A stretch of DNA of 64,000 nt from Paraburkholderia piptadeniae (GCF_900007165.1 NZ_CYGY02000033.1:1-64000), one strand, 5' to 3'. Shown: positions 1 through 15,486, numbered from the stretch's first letter. The notes: a model not told the origin generated them from the letters alone. A program made the numbers and translations.

Positions 1-255
1 CAAACTGGCTCCACGTCCGAGGGTAGTCGACGCCGGCGGTCGGGGTAGGCTGGAATTCGCTCACACCGACATTTTCTCTCAGGTGGTGCTAAGTGGATAG
101 CCCTTATAAACATACAGTATAGTATTCACCTATCCGGAACCGCGGAAGACAGTTCGAGAACAGGCCGCGCGCCTGTATCCGTCTCGCGGTGCGCAGCCGT
201 GGCCGCAACCCTACGGCCAGCATGCCCCGGCAACTCACTCAGACGGACAGTCAAA
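1..255. other. Region upstream of the uvrA-like gene
   Basis: I recognise no gene here. The stretch from about 96 to 130 is the only AT-rich part, and a TATAGT hexamer at 118-123 could be a -10 element for the downstream gene, but no convincing -35 lies 16-18 bases before it. No CTG-N10-CAG LexA box was found. Confidence 0.3.
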
Positions 256-6180
<5,925 letters not shown>

Positions 6181-6188
6181 GACGCACA

Positions 6189-7268
6189 ATGGGCAACACG
6201 ACCATGCACACACGTTACAGCGCGGCTTTCACTGCGATACTGGCGGCCGTCCTCTTCGGCGCGACGACGCCGTTCGCGAAGGCGTTGCTCGGCGCGTTGT
6301 CGCCGTTCATGGTGGCGGGGCTGTTCTATCTCGGCAGTGGGGTTGGACTCGCCCTCGCAATCCTCGTCCGGCGATTGTGGCGCGGGAAGGACGTTGATCG
6401 TCCAGATGTGCATCCGATGCCTCTGGCAGAAGTGCCCTGGCTGATCGGCGCGATCGCTGCGGGTGGCATGGCCGGACCGGCGCTTCTGATGTTCGGCCTG
6501 AACGCGACGCCTGCCGCAACGGCTTCGCTGCTGCTGAACCTCGAGGGCGTGTTCACTGCTCTGATCGCGTGGGTCGTGTTCCGCGAGAACGTCGACGCGC
6601 AGGTGTTTCTCGGCATGGTCGCGATCGTCGCGGGCGGCGCGCTGCTATCGTGGGAGCCTGAAGGAGGCGGGCCGGGAGCGGGCGCGACGCTGGTTGCCGG
6701 TGCCTGTCTGTGTTGGGCCATCGACAACAATCTGACGCGCAAGGTATCGAACAACGACGCGATGATCATCGCGTGCATCAAGGGGCTGGTCGCGGGCTCC
6801 GTCAACACGGGCATCGCGCTGTTGTCGGGCGCGCACGTGCCGGGAGCGGGGCTGATCGTCGCGTCGATGGTAGCGGGGTTTGCGGGCTACGGTGTGAGTC
6901 TCGTGCTGTTCGTGGTCGCGCTGCGGCATCTCGGCTCGGCCCGCACGGGCGCGTATTTCTCGGTGGCGCCGTTGTTCGGCGTCGCCATTTCATTTGCGCT
7001 GTGGCCCGAGAGGCCGCCTCTATTCTTCTGGATCGCAGCGGCGTTGATGGCGCTTGGCATCTGGCTGCATTTGCGCGAGCGCCATATGCACGAACACACG
7101 CACGACGCACTCGAGCACAACCATCGGCATCGGCACGACGAGCATCATCAGCATGCCCACGATTTCGACTGGGACGGCTCGGATCCGCATACACACCCGC
7201 ACTGTCATGCGCGGATCACGCACACGCACGCTCACTTTCCCGACATCCATCATCGGCATCGGCACTGA
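6189..7268 (+). CDS. EamA/DMT-family transporter with histidine-rich C-terminal tail
   Basis: 359 residues. Residues about 10-295 form two five-helix EamA repeats typical of drug/metabolite transporters in the inner membrane (for example GATTPFAKALLGALSPFMV early on, and a repeat-like segment near 155-295). The last 65 or so residues are not membrane and are extremely rich in His, with Asp and Glu (repeated H-x-H and HxHxH), which would bind Zn, Ni or Co ions. The tail is not part of the usual EamA architecture. It begins 8 bases after the uvrA-like stop, so the two may be co-transcribed. The transported substrate cannot be read from the sequence; metal or metal-chelate export is an inference from the tail. 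Confidence 0.85.
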   Translation: MGNTTMHTRYSAAFTAILAAVLFGATTPFAKALLGALSPFMVAGLFYLGSGVGLALAILVRRLWRGKDVDRPDVHPMPLAEVPWLIGAIAAGGMAGPALLMFGLNATPAATASLLLNLEGVFTALIAWVVFRENVDAQVFLGMVAIVAGGALLSWEPEGGGPGAGATLVAGACLCWAIDNNLTRKVSNNDAMIIACIKGLVAGSVNTGIALLSGAHVPGAGLIVASMVAGFAGYGVSLVLFVVALRHLGSARTGAYFSVAPLFGVAISFALWPERPPLFFWIAAALMALGIWLHLRERHMHEHTHDALEHNHRHRHDEHHQHAHDFDWDGSDPHTHPHCHARITHTHAHFPDIHHRHRH

Positions 7269-7412
7269 CTGGAGCTTAACGATGCCGTCGGCACGCACAT
7301 GTGGGCGGCGAACCGCTGACTGGACACGTCCACGCGGATCCGCGCGCAAGCAAAGACGGCGCAACGCGTCTATATTGACCGTCTGTTTGCCGATCAATGA
7401 CGAGGACCTTTT

Positions 7413-8117
7413 ATGCCTGACCCATCCGTTTTTCCGATCGCGAAGAAGTGGCCCGCTGAGCATCCCGAGCGCATCCAGCTCTACTCGCTGCCGACGCCCA
7501 ACGGCGTCAAGGTGTCGATCATGCTGGAGGAGACGGGCCTCGCATACGAGCCGCATCTGGTGCGCTTCGATGCGAGCGATCAGATGTCGACGGAATTCCT
7601 GTCGCTCAATCCGAACAACAAGATTCCCGCGATCATCGACCCGAACGGACCCGATGGCGAGCCGCTGCCGCTGTTCGAGTCGGGCGCGATCCTGATCTAT
7701 CTCGCGGACAAGTCGGGCAAGTTGCTGCCGAAGCGCGCGTCAGCTCGCTACGAGACGATTCAATGGCTGATGTTCCAGATGGCGGGAATCGGGCCGATGT
7801 TCGGCCAGGTTGGTTTCTTCCACAAGTTCGCGGGCAAGGAATACGAAGACAAGCGGCCGCGCGACCGCTACATCAATGAATCGAAGCGGCTGCTCAATGT
7901 GCTGAACGAGCGGCTCGCGACGCGCAAGTGGATCATGGGCGACGAGTACACGATCGCCGATATCGCGACATTTCCGTGGGTGCGCAATCTGATCGGGTTC
8001 TACGAGGCGGCCGATCTCGTCGAGATCGACAACTATCCGCACGTGAAGCGCGCGCTCGATGCGTTCCTCGCGCGTCCCGCTGTCGTGAGGGGGCTGGATA
8101 TTCCGAAGCGCGGATAA
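7413..8117 (+). CDS. Glutathione S-transferase family protein (YfcG/YghU-like)
   Basis: 234 residues. An N-terminal thioredoxin fold (about 18-105) carries the Nu-class style active loop TPNGVKV and the glutathione-binding pair FESGAIL. A C-terminal all-helical GST domain (about 112-230) contains IADIATFPWV, the conserved N-capping box region. Nu-class enzymes of this type have disulfide-bond oxidoreductase and organic peroxide activity with glutathione in the cytoplasm. It stands alone, with about 145 bases upstream, and is followed by a strong bidirectional terminator. The ATG at 7413 follows a GAGGAC ribosome-binding sequence. Confidence 0.9.
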   Translation: MPDPSVFPIAKKWPAEHPERIQLYSLPTPNGVKVSIMLEETGLAYEPHLVRFDASDQMSTEFLSLNPNNKIPAIIDPNGPDGEPLPLFESGAILIYLADKSGKLLPKRASARYETIQWLMFQMAGIGPMFGQVGFFHKFAGKEYEDKRPRDRYINESKRLLNVLNERLATRKWIMGDEYTIADIATFPWVRNLIGFYEAADLVEIDNYPHVKRALDAFLARPAVVRGLDIPKRG

Positions 8118-8145
8118 GCACCGATCCGCAAGGATTCGACAAAAC

Positions 8146-8188
8146 AAAGAAGGCCCGCGCCGTTTGCGACGGCACGGGCCTTCTTTTT
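8146..8188. terminator. Bidirectional Rho-independent terminator
   Basis: Inverted arms AAGGCCCGxGCCGT and ACGGCxCGGGCCTT enclose a short loop. An A-rich stretch lies on the left and TTCTTTTT on the right, so it can stop both the GST gene (+) and the convergent phospholipase gene (-). Confidence 0.85.
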
Positions 8189-8209
8189 GAGCTCGGTCCC
8201 TGCAGAGCG

Positions 8210-10324
8210 TTACATGCCGAGCGCCGGATCGCTCATGCTCGCCTTGCCGGTCTCGACGTGACCGGCATAGCGTCGCACGAACGCCGCATCGCTATCGACG
8301 GTGATCGTCAGGTCGTACCAGCCGTACACGTGACGCAGATCGAGATACACGGTGTCGCTATCGCCGCCGAGAACCGTGTGCGTGACTGGACTGCCCGCAT
8401 CGTACGCATTGACGATGGTGAACTGGCAGCGCGCATTGCCGTCGTTCTTCAAGCGCAACTGCAGATTGCCGTTCGCGACATCGTAGCCCTCGACGACTTC
8501 CGGCTTCGCCTGATCGTGGCTGTTCCAGAAGTGCTGTGTCGTCTGCTTGCCGGCGAAGCGGCGCAGAAACCCGTTCGGCCCATGCACCGTGAAGTCATAT
8601 GTACCGTCGGCATTCACGGTGAGCTGATCGACGAGGCGCTTGTTCGCTTCGACCGTGTACGTGCGCGGCGCATTCGCGCTCATCGCCGCGAACACGAGGA
8701 AGTTTACGCCGGCCTTGCCCGTGTTGACGAAGCGCATCGAGAGCTTGCCGCTGCTGCTGTCGTCGATGCGCACGAACAGCTCGTACGGCACGGCGCGTGC
8801 GGGGCGCACGCCCGATTCCTGCTTCGGCGCCGAGCCGACGAGGGGCGGCACCGGAATATAGTCCGCGTGACGGTTCTGGTCCTGCGGCTTGTATGAGGTC
8901 GTCGACGGCAGCGTCGGGAATGTATCGTTCGGATTGTCGAAGTTGAGCGCCGACGTCAGATCGCCGCACACAACGCGACGCCACGGCGTGATGTTCGACT
9001 CCGACAGGTTGTGCCCGTGCGCGAAGCGCTTCTCGATGAAGCGGATCACCGACGTGTGATCGAACACCTCCGAGCACACCCAGCCGCCCTTCGACCACGG
9101 CGACACGACGAGCATCGGCACGCGCGGCCCGAATCCGTACGGACCGGGCGCGTACTTGCCGCTGTTGCCGCCCGGATAGATTTCGTTTGTCGTATCGACG
9201 GTCGAGAGGCCATCCGCATTCGACGACGGCGCGAACGGCGGCGACACGTGATCGAAGAAGCCGTCATTCTCGTCATAGTTGATGAGCAGCACGGTCTTGC
9301 TCCACACGTCGGGGTTCGACGTGAGAATCTGCAAGACCTGATCGACGTACCACGCGCCGTAATTCGCCGGCCAGTTCGGATGCTCGGAATACGCCTCGGG
9401 CGCGACGATCCACGACACCTGCGGCAACTGGCTGCTCTGCACGTCCTGACGCAGCACGTCGAAATACGTGCCGCCCGCCGACACGTTGGTGCCCGTGCGC
9501 GCCTTTTCGTACAGCGGACTTCCGGGCTGCGCGTTGCGATACTGGTTGAAGTAGAGCAGCGAGTTGTCGCCTTAGTTGCCGATGTACGGATTCTGCGTCC
9601 AGCCCCACGAGCCGTTCGCGTCCAGACCCGTACCGATGTCCTGATAGATCTTCCACGAGATCCCCGCGGCTTGCAGCACTTCCGGATAGGTCGACCAGCC
9701 GTAGCCCAGTTCCGAATTATCGACGACGGGGCCGCCGCCCGAGCCGTCGTTGCCGACCCAGCCGGTCCACATGTAGTAGCGGTTCGGATCGGTCGCGCCC
9801 ATCAGCGAGCAGTGGTATGCGTCGCAGATCGTGAACGAATCGGCAAGCTGATAGTGGAACGGGATGTCGTCGCGCGTGAGATACGCCATCGTCGTCGTGC
9901 CCTTGTTCGGCACCCACTGGTCGTTGCGACCGCCGTTCCATGCACCGTGCGTCGTGGGCCAGTCGTGCGGCAGGTCTTGCAGGAACTGCAAGCCGAGATT
10001 CGGCGCAGTCGGACGGAACGGCAGCACCTCGCCGACTCCGCCGACCCCCGGTTGATGCCACACCGGCTTGCCGTTCGGCAGATTGATCGCGCGCGTATCG
10101 CCAAAGCCGCGCACGCCTTTGAGCGTGCCGAAGTAGTGGTCGAACGAACGGTTTTCCTGCATCAGCACGACGATGTGCTCGACATCGCGAATGCTGCCCG
10201 TCTTGTTGTTGGCGGGAATCGCAAGCGCATTGCGGATGCCGAGGGGCAGCATGCTCAGTGCAGTCGCGCTGCCGGCTGCGTGGGCGGTGGTGCGCAGGAA
10301 ATCACGGCGGTTCTTTGAGGTCAT
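8210..10324 (-). pseudogene. plcN: Phosphocholine-specific phospholipase C, interrupted by an in-frame stop
   Basis: Full length would be 704 residues, normal for this secreted acid-phosphatase-like phospholipase C family. The first part (start at 10324) has a twin-arginine signal (NRRDFLRTT) and the catalytic-site motif ENRSFDHYFG. It runs to NPYIGN and stops at a TAA (9572-9574). Without any change of frame the protein then continues GDNSLLYFNQY and through 424 or more further residues, including YDENDGFFDHVSPP and a C-terminal beta-rich lipid-binding region. The family normally has Tyr at the stop position (GNYGDN), so a single base change TAC/TAT to TAA explains it. The enzyme would be truncated at 250 residues unless this is a sequencing error. 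A small lipoprotein gene lies just upstream on the same strand. Confidence 0.88.
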
Positions 10325-10401
10325 GTTGGCTTCGATCGTGAAGAAGGAAACGGAAAGGGGCGGCTTCCATGCGGGGGCGGGAGCCGCGCGCTGGGCAGAA
10401 C

Positions 10402-10752
10402 TCAATCGACAGTGTGAATCACGGGTGATGCGAGTACGACGGAATCGGTTGCTCTGTTGCCGCGGGGGGATGCGGCCTGTGACTGCGCGGATGTTGACTG
10501 CGGGGCTTGAAGCGAGGGATTCGAGGGTGAAGCTGACTGCGATGGGGCGGAGTTGAAAGTCGTCGCGAGGGGCGGTTGCGGCTGACTCTGCGTCTGTTGC
10601 TGTTGCTGCGGTTGCTGTGCTTGCGATGCGTTGCTGGAGGTGCCGTCACTGCATGCCGCAACCGCGATCGATGCCGCGACGACGGCGAGCGCAGGACGCA
10701 AACGCTTGCGTCGTTGGCGACGTGCGGCGGCGTGCAGAACGGGCATCGTCAT
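10402..10752 (-). CDS. Small Gln/Ser/Pro-rich lipoprotein, function unknown
   Basis: 116 residues. A basic N-terminus (RRQRRKRLRP) is followed by a hydrophobic stretch and a lipobox ending VAAC (Cys34), so it should be exported and lipidated. The mature part is low complexity: a run of Gln with Ser (about 45-60), then Ser, Ala and Pro, with no recognisable domain. It lies 77 bases upstream of the broken phospholipase C gene on the same strand and may share its transcript. The start is uncertain; a later GTG or Met inside the basic stretch is possible. Confidence 0.5.
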   Translation of the reverse strand: MTMPVLHAAARRQRRKRLRPALAVVAASIAVAACSDGTSSNASQAQQPQQQQQTQSQPQPPLATTFNSAPSQSASPSNPSLQAPQSTSAQSQAASPRGNRATDSVVLASPVIHTVD

Positions 10753-11057
10753 CCTCCGGCATCAGGGTGAGAGAGCCGCGAAAGGATAGCCAGTGCGTAT
10801 GTAGGTATTGTGAAGCGGGAGGTGCGGAAAGAAGCGGGGAAAAAGAAGCAGGAAAGAAGCAGGAAAGAAGCAGGAAAGAAGCAGGAAAGGAGGTGGAGAA
10901 AACGGTGGGCGACGTAAAAGTGGGAACGCGCCGAGCGCCACGCGCTGCATGCGATGCAGCGCATATTCCGTGTGACGGCTCAATAACTTGTGTGCGTTAT
11001 CGGCGTGTTGTCCACAGGGTTGGTCACGGATTCTGTGGAGAACTTCAATGCATGCTG
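10753..11057. other. Intergenic region with purine-rich tract
   Basis: This lies between two minus-strand genes. It holds the 11-base tandem repeat described separately and a wider, nearly all-purine run on the plus strand from about 10812 to 10900. I see no gene. Confidence 0.5.
10842..10889 (+). repeat. 11-base tandem repeat (AAAGAAGCAGG), four copies
   Basis: Four exact head-to-tail copies occupy 10842-10885, followed by a partial fifth, inside a polypurine tract; a degenerate copy precedes them near 10827. Such short perfect arrays can change copy number by slippage. Confidence 0.9.
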
Positions 11058-12245
11058 CTATTCGACGGCGCGAAAAGGAAAGGCCTGCTGCCGGACGAAA
11101 CCATCGGGAACATAGTCGCCGACAACGCCATACTTCTCCGGAAAGTGGCGGCCGGTCGTGACCGCCGTGCCGAACAGATAGTCGATAAACGCGAAGTGTG
11201 CAGCATAGTTCCGGTCGATCGCTTCATCCTCGGATGAGTGGTGCCAGTGATGGAAGCACGGCGTGACGAAGATGTAGCGCAGCGGGCCCCACGGGAGACT
11301 GACGTTCGCGTGATTGAACACGGCCTGGAAGCCGACGACGATGATATACGCATCGATGACCGCCTTGTCGAAGCCGAGCGCGAATAATGGACCGAGCACG
11401 ACGACGCGCGTGGCGATCAGTTCGAAAATGTGCTGGCGCGAACCCGCGAGCCAGTCCATCGACTTCACACTGTGATGTACCGCGTGGAAGCGCCAGAGGA
11501 ACGGTACTTCATGATAAGCGCGGTGCGCGGCATATTCGGCAAGGTCGGCGACGAGCATGCAGAGCAGCAACTGCGGAACGAATGCAATCTGCTGCACCAC
11601 GTGTTGGAAACCTGCATTGACCATCCAGCCGAACGCACGATGAATCATGAAGTTCACAATCAGCAGTGCAAGGCCGATGATGAAGTGATTGACAGCGAAA
11701 TGCACCATGTCCGTTTGCCATTCGGCGCGAAACACGGGTTGTTCTCGATGCAAGGGAAAGACTTTTTCGAGCAGCACGAAGATCGTGGTCGAGCCGAGCA
11801 GATCGAGAATGAACCAGTCGGCACCCATATACGGCGTGTGATCCGGAAAATCGCCGACGGGCACGCGCGAACCGCCGAACGCGACAGCCGCGATCACGAA
11901 CATGAACGCGAGTGCGTTGATGTGTCGCCGGTTGCCGACCACGATGCTGCCGAGCGCAAGCCCTCCCGATACGATCAGTGCACTTAATAGTACGTGCCGC
12001 ATCACATCCACCGAGTAGACATGGCGCAGTTCAGGTGTCGTCAGATACTGCGGGAAGTGAAATGCAAGCACGCCGAGTAGTGACAGGAAGCTCAGTACGA
12101 GCGCGAGAATTGTCGCGATGAGGCCATTACCGAACGCGAGCGCCCCGTGGCTCGCGAGCAGCTTTCGGGTGGAGCCGACGACGGCAGGCGCTGCCGCGCG
12201 GGGAGATTCGGCTTGTCCGGAGTCTTGATTCTGGTCGCGATTCAT
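11058..12245 (-). CDS. Sterol desaturase / fatty acid hydroxylase family membrane protein
   Basis: 395 residues with several hydrophobic helices (about 33-60, 80-105, 115-135, 150-165, 205-230, 240-260). The histidine clusters of the di-iron hydroxylase superfamily are all present: HRAYHE, HAVHH, NHANV and HHWHH, in the usual order in the C-terminal half. These enzymes use a di-iron centre to hydroxylate or desaturate lipid chains in the membrane. Substrate cannot be assigned. The ATG at 12245 was chosen because the N-terminal 30 residues are polar and are followed directly by the first helix. It stands alone. Confidence 0.85.
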   Translation of the reverse strand: MNRDQNQDSGQAESPRAAAPAVVGSTRKLLASHGALAFGNGLIATILALVLSFLSLLGVLAFHFPQYLTTPELRHVYSVDVMRHVLLSALIVSGGLALGSIVVGNRRHINALAFMFVIAAVAFGGSRVPVGDFPDHTPYMGADWFILDLLGSTTIFVLLEKVFPLHREQPVFRAEWQTDMVHFAVNHFIIGLALLIVNFMIHRAFGWMVNAGFQHVVQQIAFVPQLLLCMLVADLAEYAAHRAYHEVPFLWRFHAVHHSVKSMDWLAGSRQHIFELIATRVVVLGPLFALGFDKAVIDAYIIVVGFQAVFNHANVSLPWGPLRYIFVTPCFHHWHHSSEDEAIDRNYAAHFAFIDYLFGTAVTTGRHFPEKYGVVGDYVPDGFVRQQAFPFRAVE

Positions 12246-12467
12246 GTTTTCGATGACACGTTAATGTGCGCATCAAAGGTGAGCGGAGAGAAGGCCGTGA
12301 CGCGCAAATGGTCAGGCATCCTATACCTTTATGACGGAGTGCGGACGGGGCGACTGTAAACATTGGTCAAGGCGGCCGACGGTACTTCTGATGAAGTGCC
12401 GTCGATCCCTTCATCTCAACGTGGTGAGCCTGCGCGTCTTTCGATGTGGCCTGTGTTGCGCGCGGCG

Positions 12468-13331
12468 TCAGGTCTGTACAGGGCGGTTGTGCTTGTTGAC
12501 GAATGCGACGATCGCATCGTTGAGGGCTTGCGGCGCGTCGCGATGAGGCGAATGCCCGCACTTGTCGAGCTTCGTCAGTTGCGTCTGCGACGCGTGTTGC
12601 GCGATGGTGTCGATCTGCATCATCGTGCCGTAGTGATCGTCCTGACCCTGCACGGCGAGCAAGGGGCCGCGAATGCGCTTTAGTTCATCGACGATGCTCC
12701 ACGACCGGAACGCCGCGCTCAGCCACACATCGTTCCAGCCATAGAACGCCGAATCGATATCGTCGTGATAGCGGGCGAGCTTGCTCCGCAGGTCGGATTG
12801 CTCATACGCCGTCTTCGCGTCGGCAATGCTCGCGACGGAAATGTCCTCGACGAAGACGTGCGGTGCAATGACGACGGCGCCCGCAAGTGCATCGGGAAAG
12901 GCGGCAGCATAAAGCAGTGTGATCGATCCGCCGTCGCTGTGGCCGATCAGCCACATGCATTGCCGTTCCTGAGCGCTGACACCGAGTGCATCGAGCAGCG
13001 CGGGCAGTACATCGCGGGCCTGCACCGACATGAAATCGACGGGCAGCTTGACATCGTGCGGACGCGGCGTCGAACGGCCGTAGCCGGGGCGTGAGTACAT
13101 GAGACCACGCATGCCGAGCCTGTCGCACAGAATCTGTGGCCAGTCTTTCCACATCGCGACCGAGCCCAGCCCTTCGTGCAGGAACACGGCCAGCGGCGCA
13201 TCGACCAGATGCGCGTTGAGCCAGCGATATTCGATCTCCAACGCGCCCCGGCGCGCATTGGCCGGCAATGCAATCGACGCACTCTTCGCGTCGTCGCGCA
13301 AGGTCGTGACAGGTTCGGACATTCCGTTCAT
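12468..13331 (-). CDS. Alpha/beta hydrolase of the benzoate (box) cluster
   Basis: 287 residues with the alpha/beta-hydrolase fold. The nucleophile elbow GHSDGGS is near residue 126, the acid probably lies in GQDDHYG, and the catalytic His is in CGHSPHRD. The oxyanion-hole segment is HEGLGSVAMW. Its start codon overlaps the stop of the benzoate-CoA ligase gene by one base (TGATG), so the two are translationally coupled. Such hydrolases recur in box clusters, where a role in hydrolysing a lactone or stray CoA thioester has been suggested; that is inference here. A second ATG (MSEP) three codons downstream is an alternative start. Confidence 0.85.
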   Translation of the reverse strand: MNGMSEPVTTLRDDAKSASIALPANARRGALEIEYRWLNAHLVDAPLAVFLHEGLGSVAMWKDWPQILCDRLGMRGLMYSRPGYGRSTPRPHDVKLPVDFMSVQARDVLPALLDALGVSAQERQCMWLIGHSDGGSITLLYAAAFPDALAGAVVIAPHVFVEDISVASIADAKTAYEQSDLRSKLARYHDDIDSAFYGWNDVWLSAAFRSWSIVDELKRIRGPLLAVQGQDDHYGTMMQIDTIAQHASQTQLTKLDKCGHSPHRDAPQALNDAIVAFVNKHNRPVQT

Positions 13332-14929
13332 CAGCTGATTGGCTGTTCTCGCAGTTTGAAGCGTTGAATCTTACCCGTTGCCGTCTTCGGCAGATCGCCG
13401 ACGAAGACGATATCACGCGGATACTTGTGCGGCGCCAGCTTGCCCTTGACGAACGACTTCAGTTCATCAGCGAGTGCATCACATGCATCCGCACTTTGCT
13501 TCAGCACGACGAACGCGCGCGTTTTCACGAGACCACCATGATCGACGCCGACGACGGCCGCTTCGAGGACGGAAGGATGTTGCACGAGCACCATCTCGAC
13601 CTCGACGGGCGATACATACTGTCCACTGACTTTCAGCATGTCGTCGCTGCGGCCCGCGTACCGATAGCAGCCGTTCGGCAGACGGCAATACTTGTCGCCG
13701 CTGCGTATCCATTCACCCAAAAACGTCGCGCGAGACTTCTCGCGATTGGACCAGTACATCAGCGCCGCGCTCGGTCCTTTGATGAACAGATCGCCTACTT
13801 CACCGTCGGGCACGGGATGACCTGCTTCGTCACGCAACTCCACTTCATATCCGGGCACGGGACGGCCCGTCGTTCCATATTCCACTTCACCTGCGCGATT
13901 CGACAGGAAGATATGCAGCATCTCCGTCGAGCCGATGCCGTCGAGAATCTCGCAGCCGAAATGCGCGGTGAACCGTTCGCCGATCTCGCGCGGCAACGCT
14001 TCACCGGCCGACGCGCAGATGCGCATGGCGACCTGCTCGCGCGGCGGCAGATTGGGCGAGACCAGCATGTTCGCGTACAGCGTCGGCACGCCGTAGAAGA
14101 TCGTCGGCCGATGTTCGACGAGGCGCCTGAAGATCGCGTCGGGCGTCGGCCGCTCGGCCATCAGCACGGCCGTCGCGCCGACCGAAAGCGGAAACGTCAG
14201 CGCGTTGCCGAGGCCATACGCGAAGAACAGCTTGGCGGCCGAGAACACGACGTCCTGTTCGCTGATGCCGAGTACCGGTTTCGCGTAAAGCTCGGCAGTC
14301 CAGTACAGGTTGGCGTGCGTGTGCACCGTGCCTTTCGGCTTCCCCGTCGAGCCCGATGAGTACAGCCAGAACGCGATGTCGTCGCCGCTACATGCATTCG
14401 GTTTCAGCATGGGTTCGGCGCCGTCGATCAACCGGTTCAACATGTATTCAGGTGGCGGATCGACCTGCACTGGCTGCGCGGCGATTAGCAGGCAGCCATC
14501 GTGTTCCGCTTCGCGCATCGCCTTCTCGACGTTCGGCAGCAGTGCTCCAGATGCGATCACGGCGCGCGCGTGGCTGTGCGTGAGCATGTACAGATAGTCT
14601 GCGGCCGTGAGCAGCGTGTTCGCGACGACGGGCACGATGCCCGCGTACAGCGCGCCGAGAAATGCGATCGGCAGTTCGGCGGTGTCGAGCATCACGAGCA
14701 GGACGCGCTCTTCGGGATGCACGCCGAGCGAGCGCAACGCGGTGGCGAAGCGGCGCGCGCGGTCTTCGAGTTGCGCATAGGTGACGACGCTCGCGTCGTC
14801 GATGTAGGCGGGCTTGTCGGGGCGCGCGTCGTTGAGGCGGAACAGATGCGACGCGAAGTTGAATTGCGCGGGCGGCGCTTCGACTCTTGGCGCGGGCTCG
14901 CTCGGGCGCGATTCCAGCAAGGCTTCCAT
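13331..14929 (-). CDS. bclA: Benzoate-CoA ligase
   Basis: 532 residues, an acyl-adenylate-forming enzyme. It has the AMP-binding P-loop-like motif YSSGSTGKPKG (about residue 180), the adenine-binding DGIGSTEM, and a small C-terminal domain with YAGRSDDMLK and the catalytic lysine region PKTATGKIQR. It activates benzoate with ATP and CoA to benzoyl-CoA, the first step of the box pathway, which fits its place next to boxR and boxCBA. The ATG at 14929 follows GGAGGACAC; the open frame extends further upstream but without homology. It is the middle gene of a minus-strand set between the DUF4863 gene and the hydrolase. Confidence 0.93.
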   Translation of the reverse strand: MEALLESRPSEPAPRVEAPPAQFNFASHLFRLNDARPDKPAYIDDASVVTYAQLEDRARRFATALRSLGVHPEERVLLVMLDTAELPIAFLGALYAGIVPVVANTLLTAADYLYMLTHSHARAVIASGALLPNVEKAMREAEHDGCLLIAAQPVQVDPPPEYMLNRLIDGAEPMLKPNACSGDDIAFWLYSSGSTGKPKGTVHTHANLYWTAELYAKPVLGISEQDVVFSAAKLFFAYGLGNALTFPLSVGATAVLMAERPTPDAIFRRLVEHRPTIFYGVPTLYANMLVSPNLPPREQVAMRICASAGEALPREIGERFTAHFGCEILDGIGSTEMLHIFLSNRAGEVEYGTTGRPVPGYEVELRDEAGHPVPDGEVGDLFIKGPSAALMYWSNREKSRATFLGEWIRSGDKYCRLPNGCYRYAGRSDDMLKVSGQYVSPVEVEMVLVQHPSVLEAAVVGVDHGGLVKTRAFVVLKQSADACDALADELKSFVKGKLAPHKYPRDIVFVGDLPKTATGKIQRFKLREQPIS

Positions 14930-14993
14930 GTGTCCTCCGACGAATTGAGGCGGCGTGCGTATTAGTGCAGGTGGGGCGCGGCTGGATACGTTC

Positions 14994-15473
14994 TCAGGCG
15001 CTCGACGCGTCCTGTGTGAATTCGATTGCACCTTGCGGCAGCAGATACAGCACGAGCGCCTGTCCGTTCGCGACGGTCGGCCGATGCGCGCTGCCGGGCG
15101 CATAGACGCACCAGCCGGCCGGGTGTCCGTCGAATGTCGCGCTGTCGGTGAGCGGCATGATCAGATCGATTTCGCCATTCGGATGCATGTGATGCGGACC
15201 GGCAATGTCCTGCATGTCGACGACGTCAACGGAAAAGCCATGCGTGTCGGCTGTCGGCTTGATGATGCGGCCGTAGCGGATGCCGCCGTGCTCGCGGTTG
15301 CACAGCCAGCCTTCGGAGACGCCCGTGCGGCATGCGTCCGCAAGCTTGCGGTATGTATCGCTACTGGAAGGCCAGTTCGCATTGAGCCACGCAGCCAGCG
15401 ACGCGTCGAGCGGACGGCCCGCGAGTTGCGCGGTGACGTCCGCAATCAGACGCTGAAACTCTTGAGGGAACAT
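14994..15473 (-). CDS. DUF4863 family protein (4-hydroxylaminobenzoate lyase-like)
   Basis: 159 residues. The C-terminal half is cupin-like, with the probable metal-binding segment GPHHMHPNGEIDL and a later HRPT. The family includes the p-hydroxylaminobenzoate lyase PnbB but is also a regular companion of box genes, where its job is not established. It begins the minus-strand group (DUF4863, ligase, hydrolase). The ATG follows an excellent AGGAGG site. Just upstream lies a degenerate tandem repeat array. Confidence 0.85.
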   Translation of the reverse strand: MFPQEFQRLIADVTAQLAGRPLDASLAAWLNANWPSSSDTYRKLADACRTGVSEGWLCNREHGGIRYGRIIKPTADTHGFSVDVVDMQDIAGPHHMHPNGEIDLIMPLTDSATFDGHPAGWCVYAPGSAHRPTVANGQALVLYLLPQGAIEFTQDASSA

Positions 15474-15486
15474 GCTTGCCTCCTGT

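Noticed and set aside
100..130. Possible SOS (LexA) box before the uvrA-like gene
   Set aside because: The segment has ATACTGTAT-like symmetry on the minus strand but no CTG-N10-CAG pattern.
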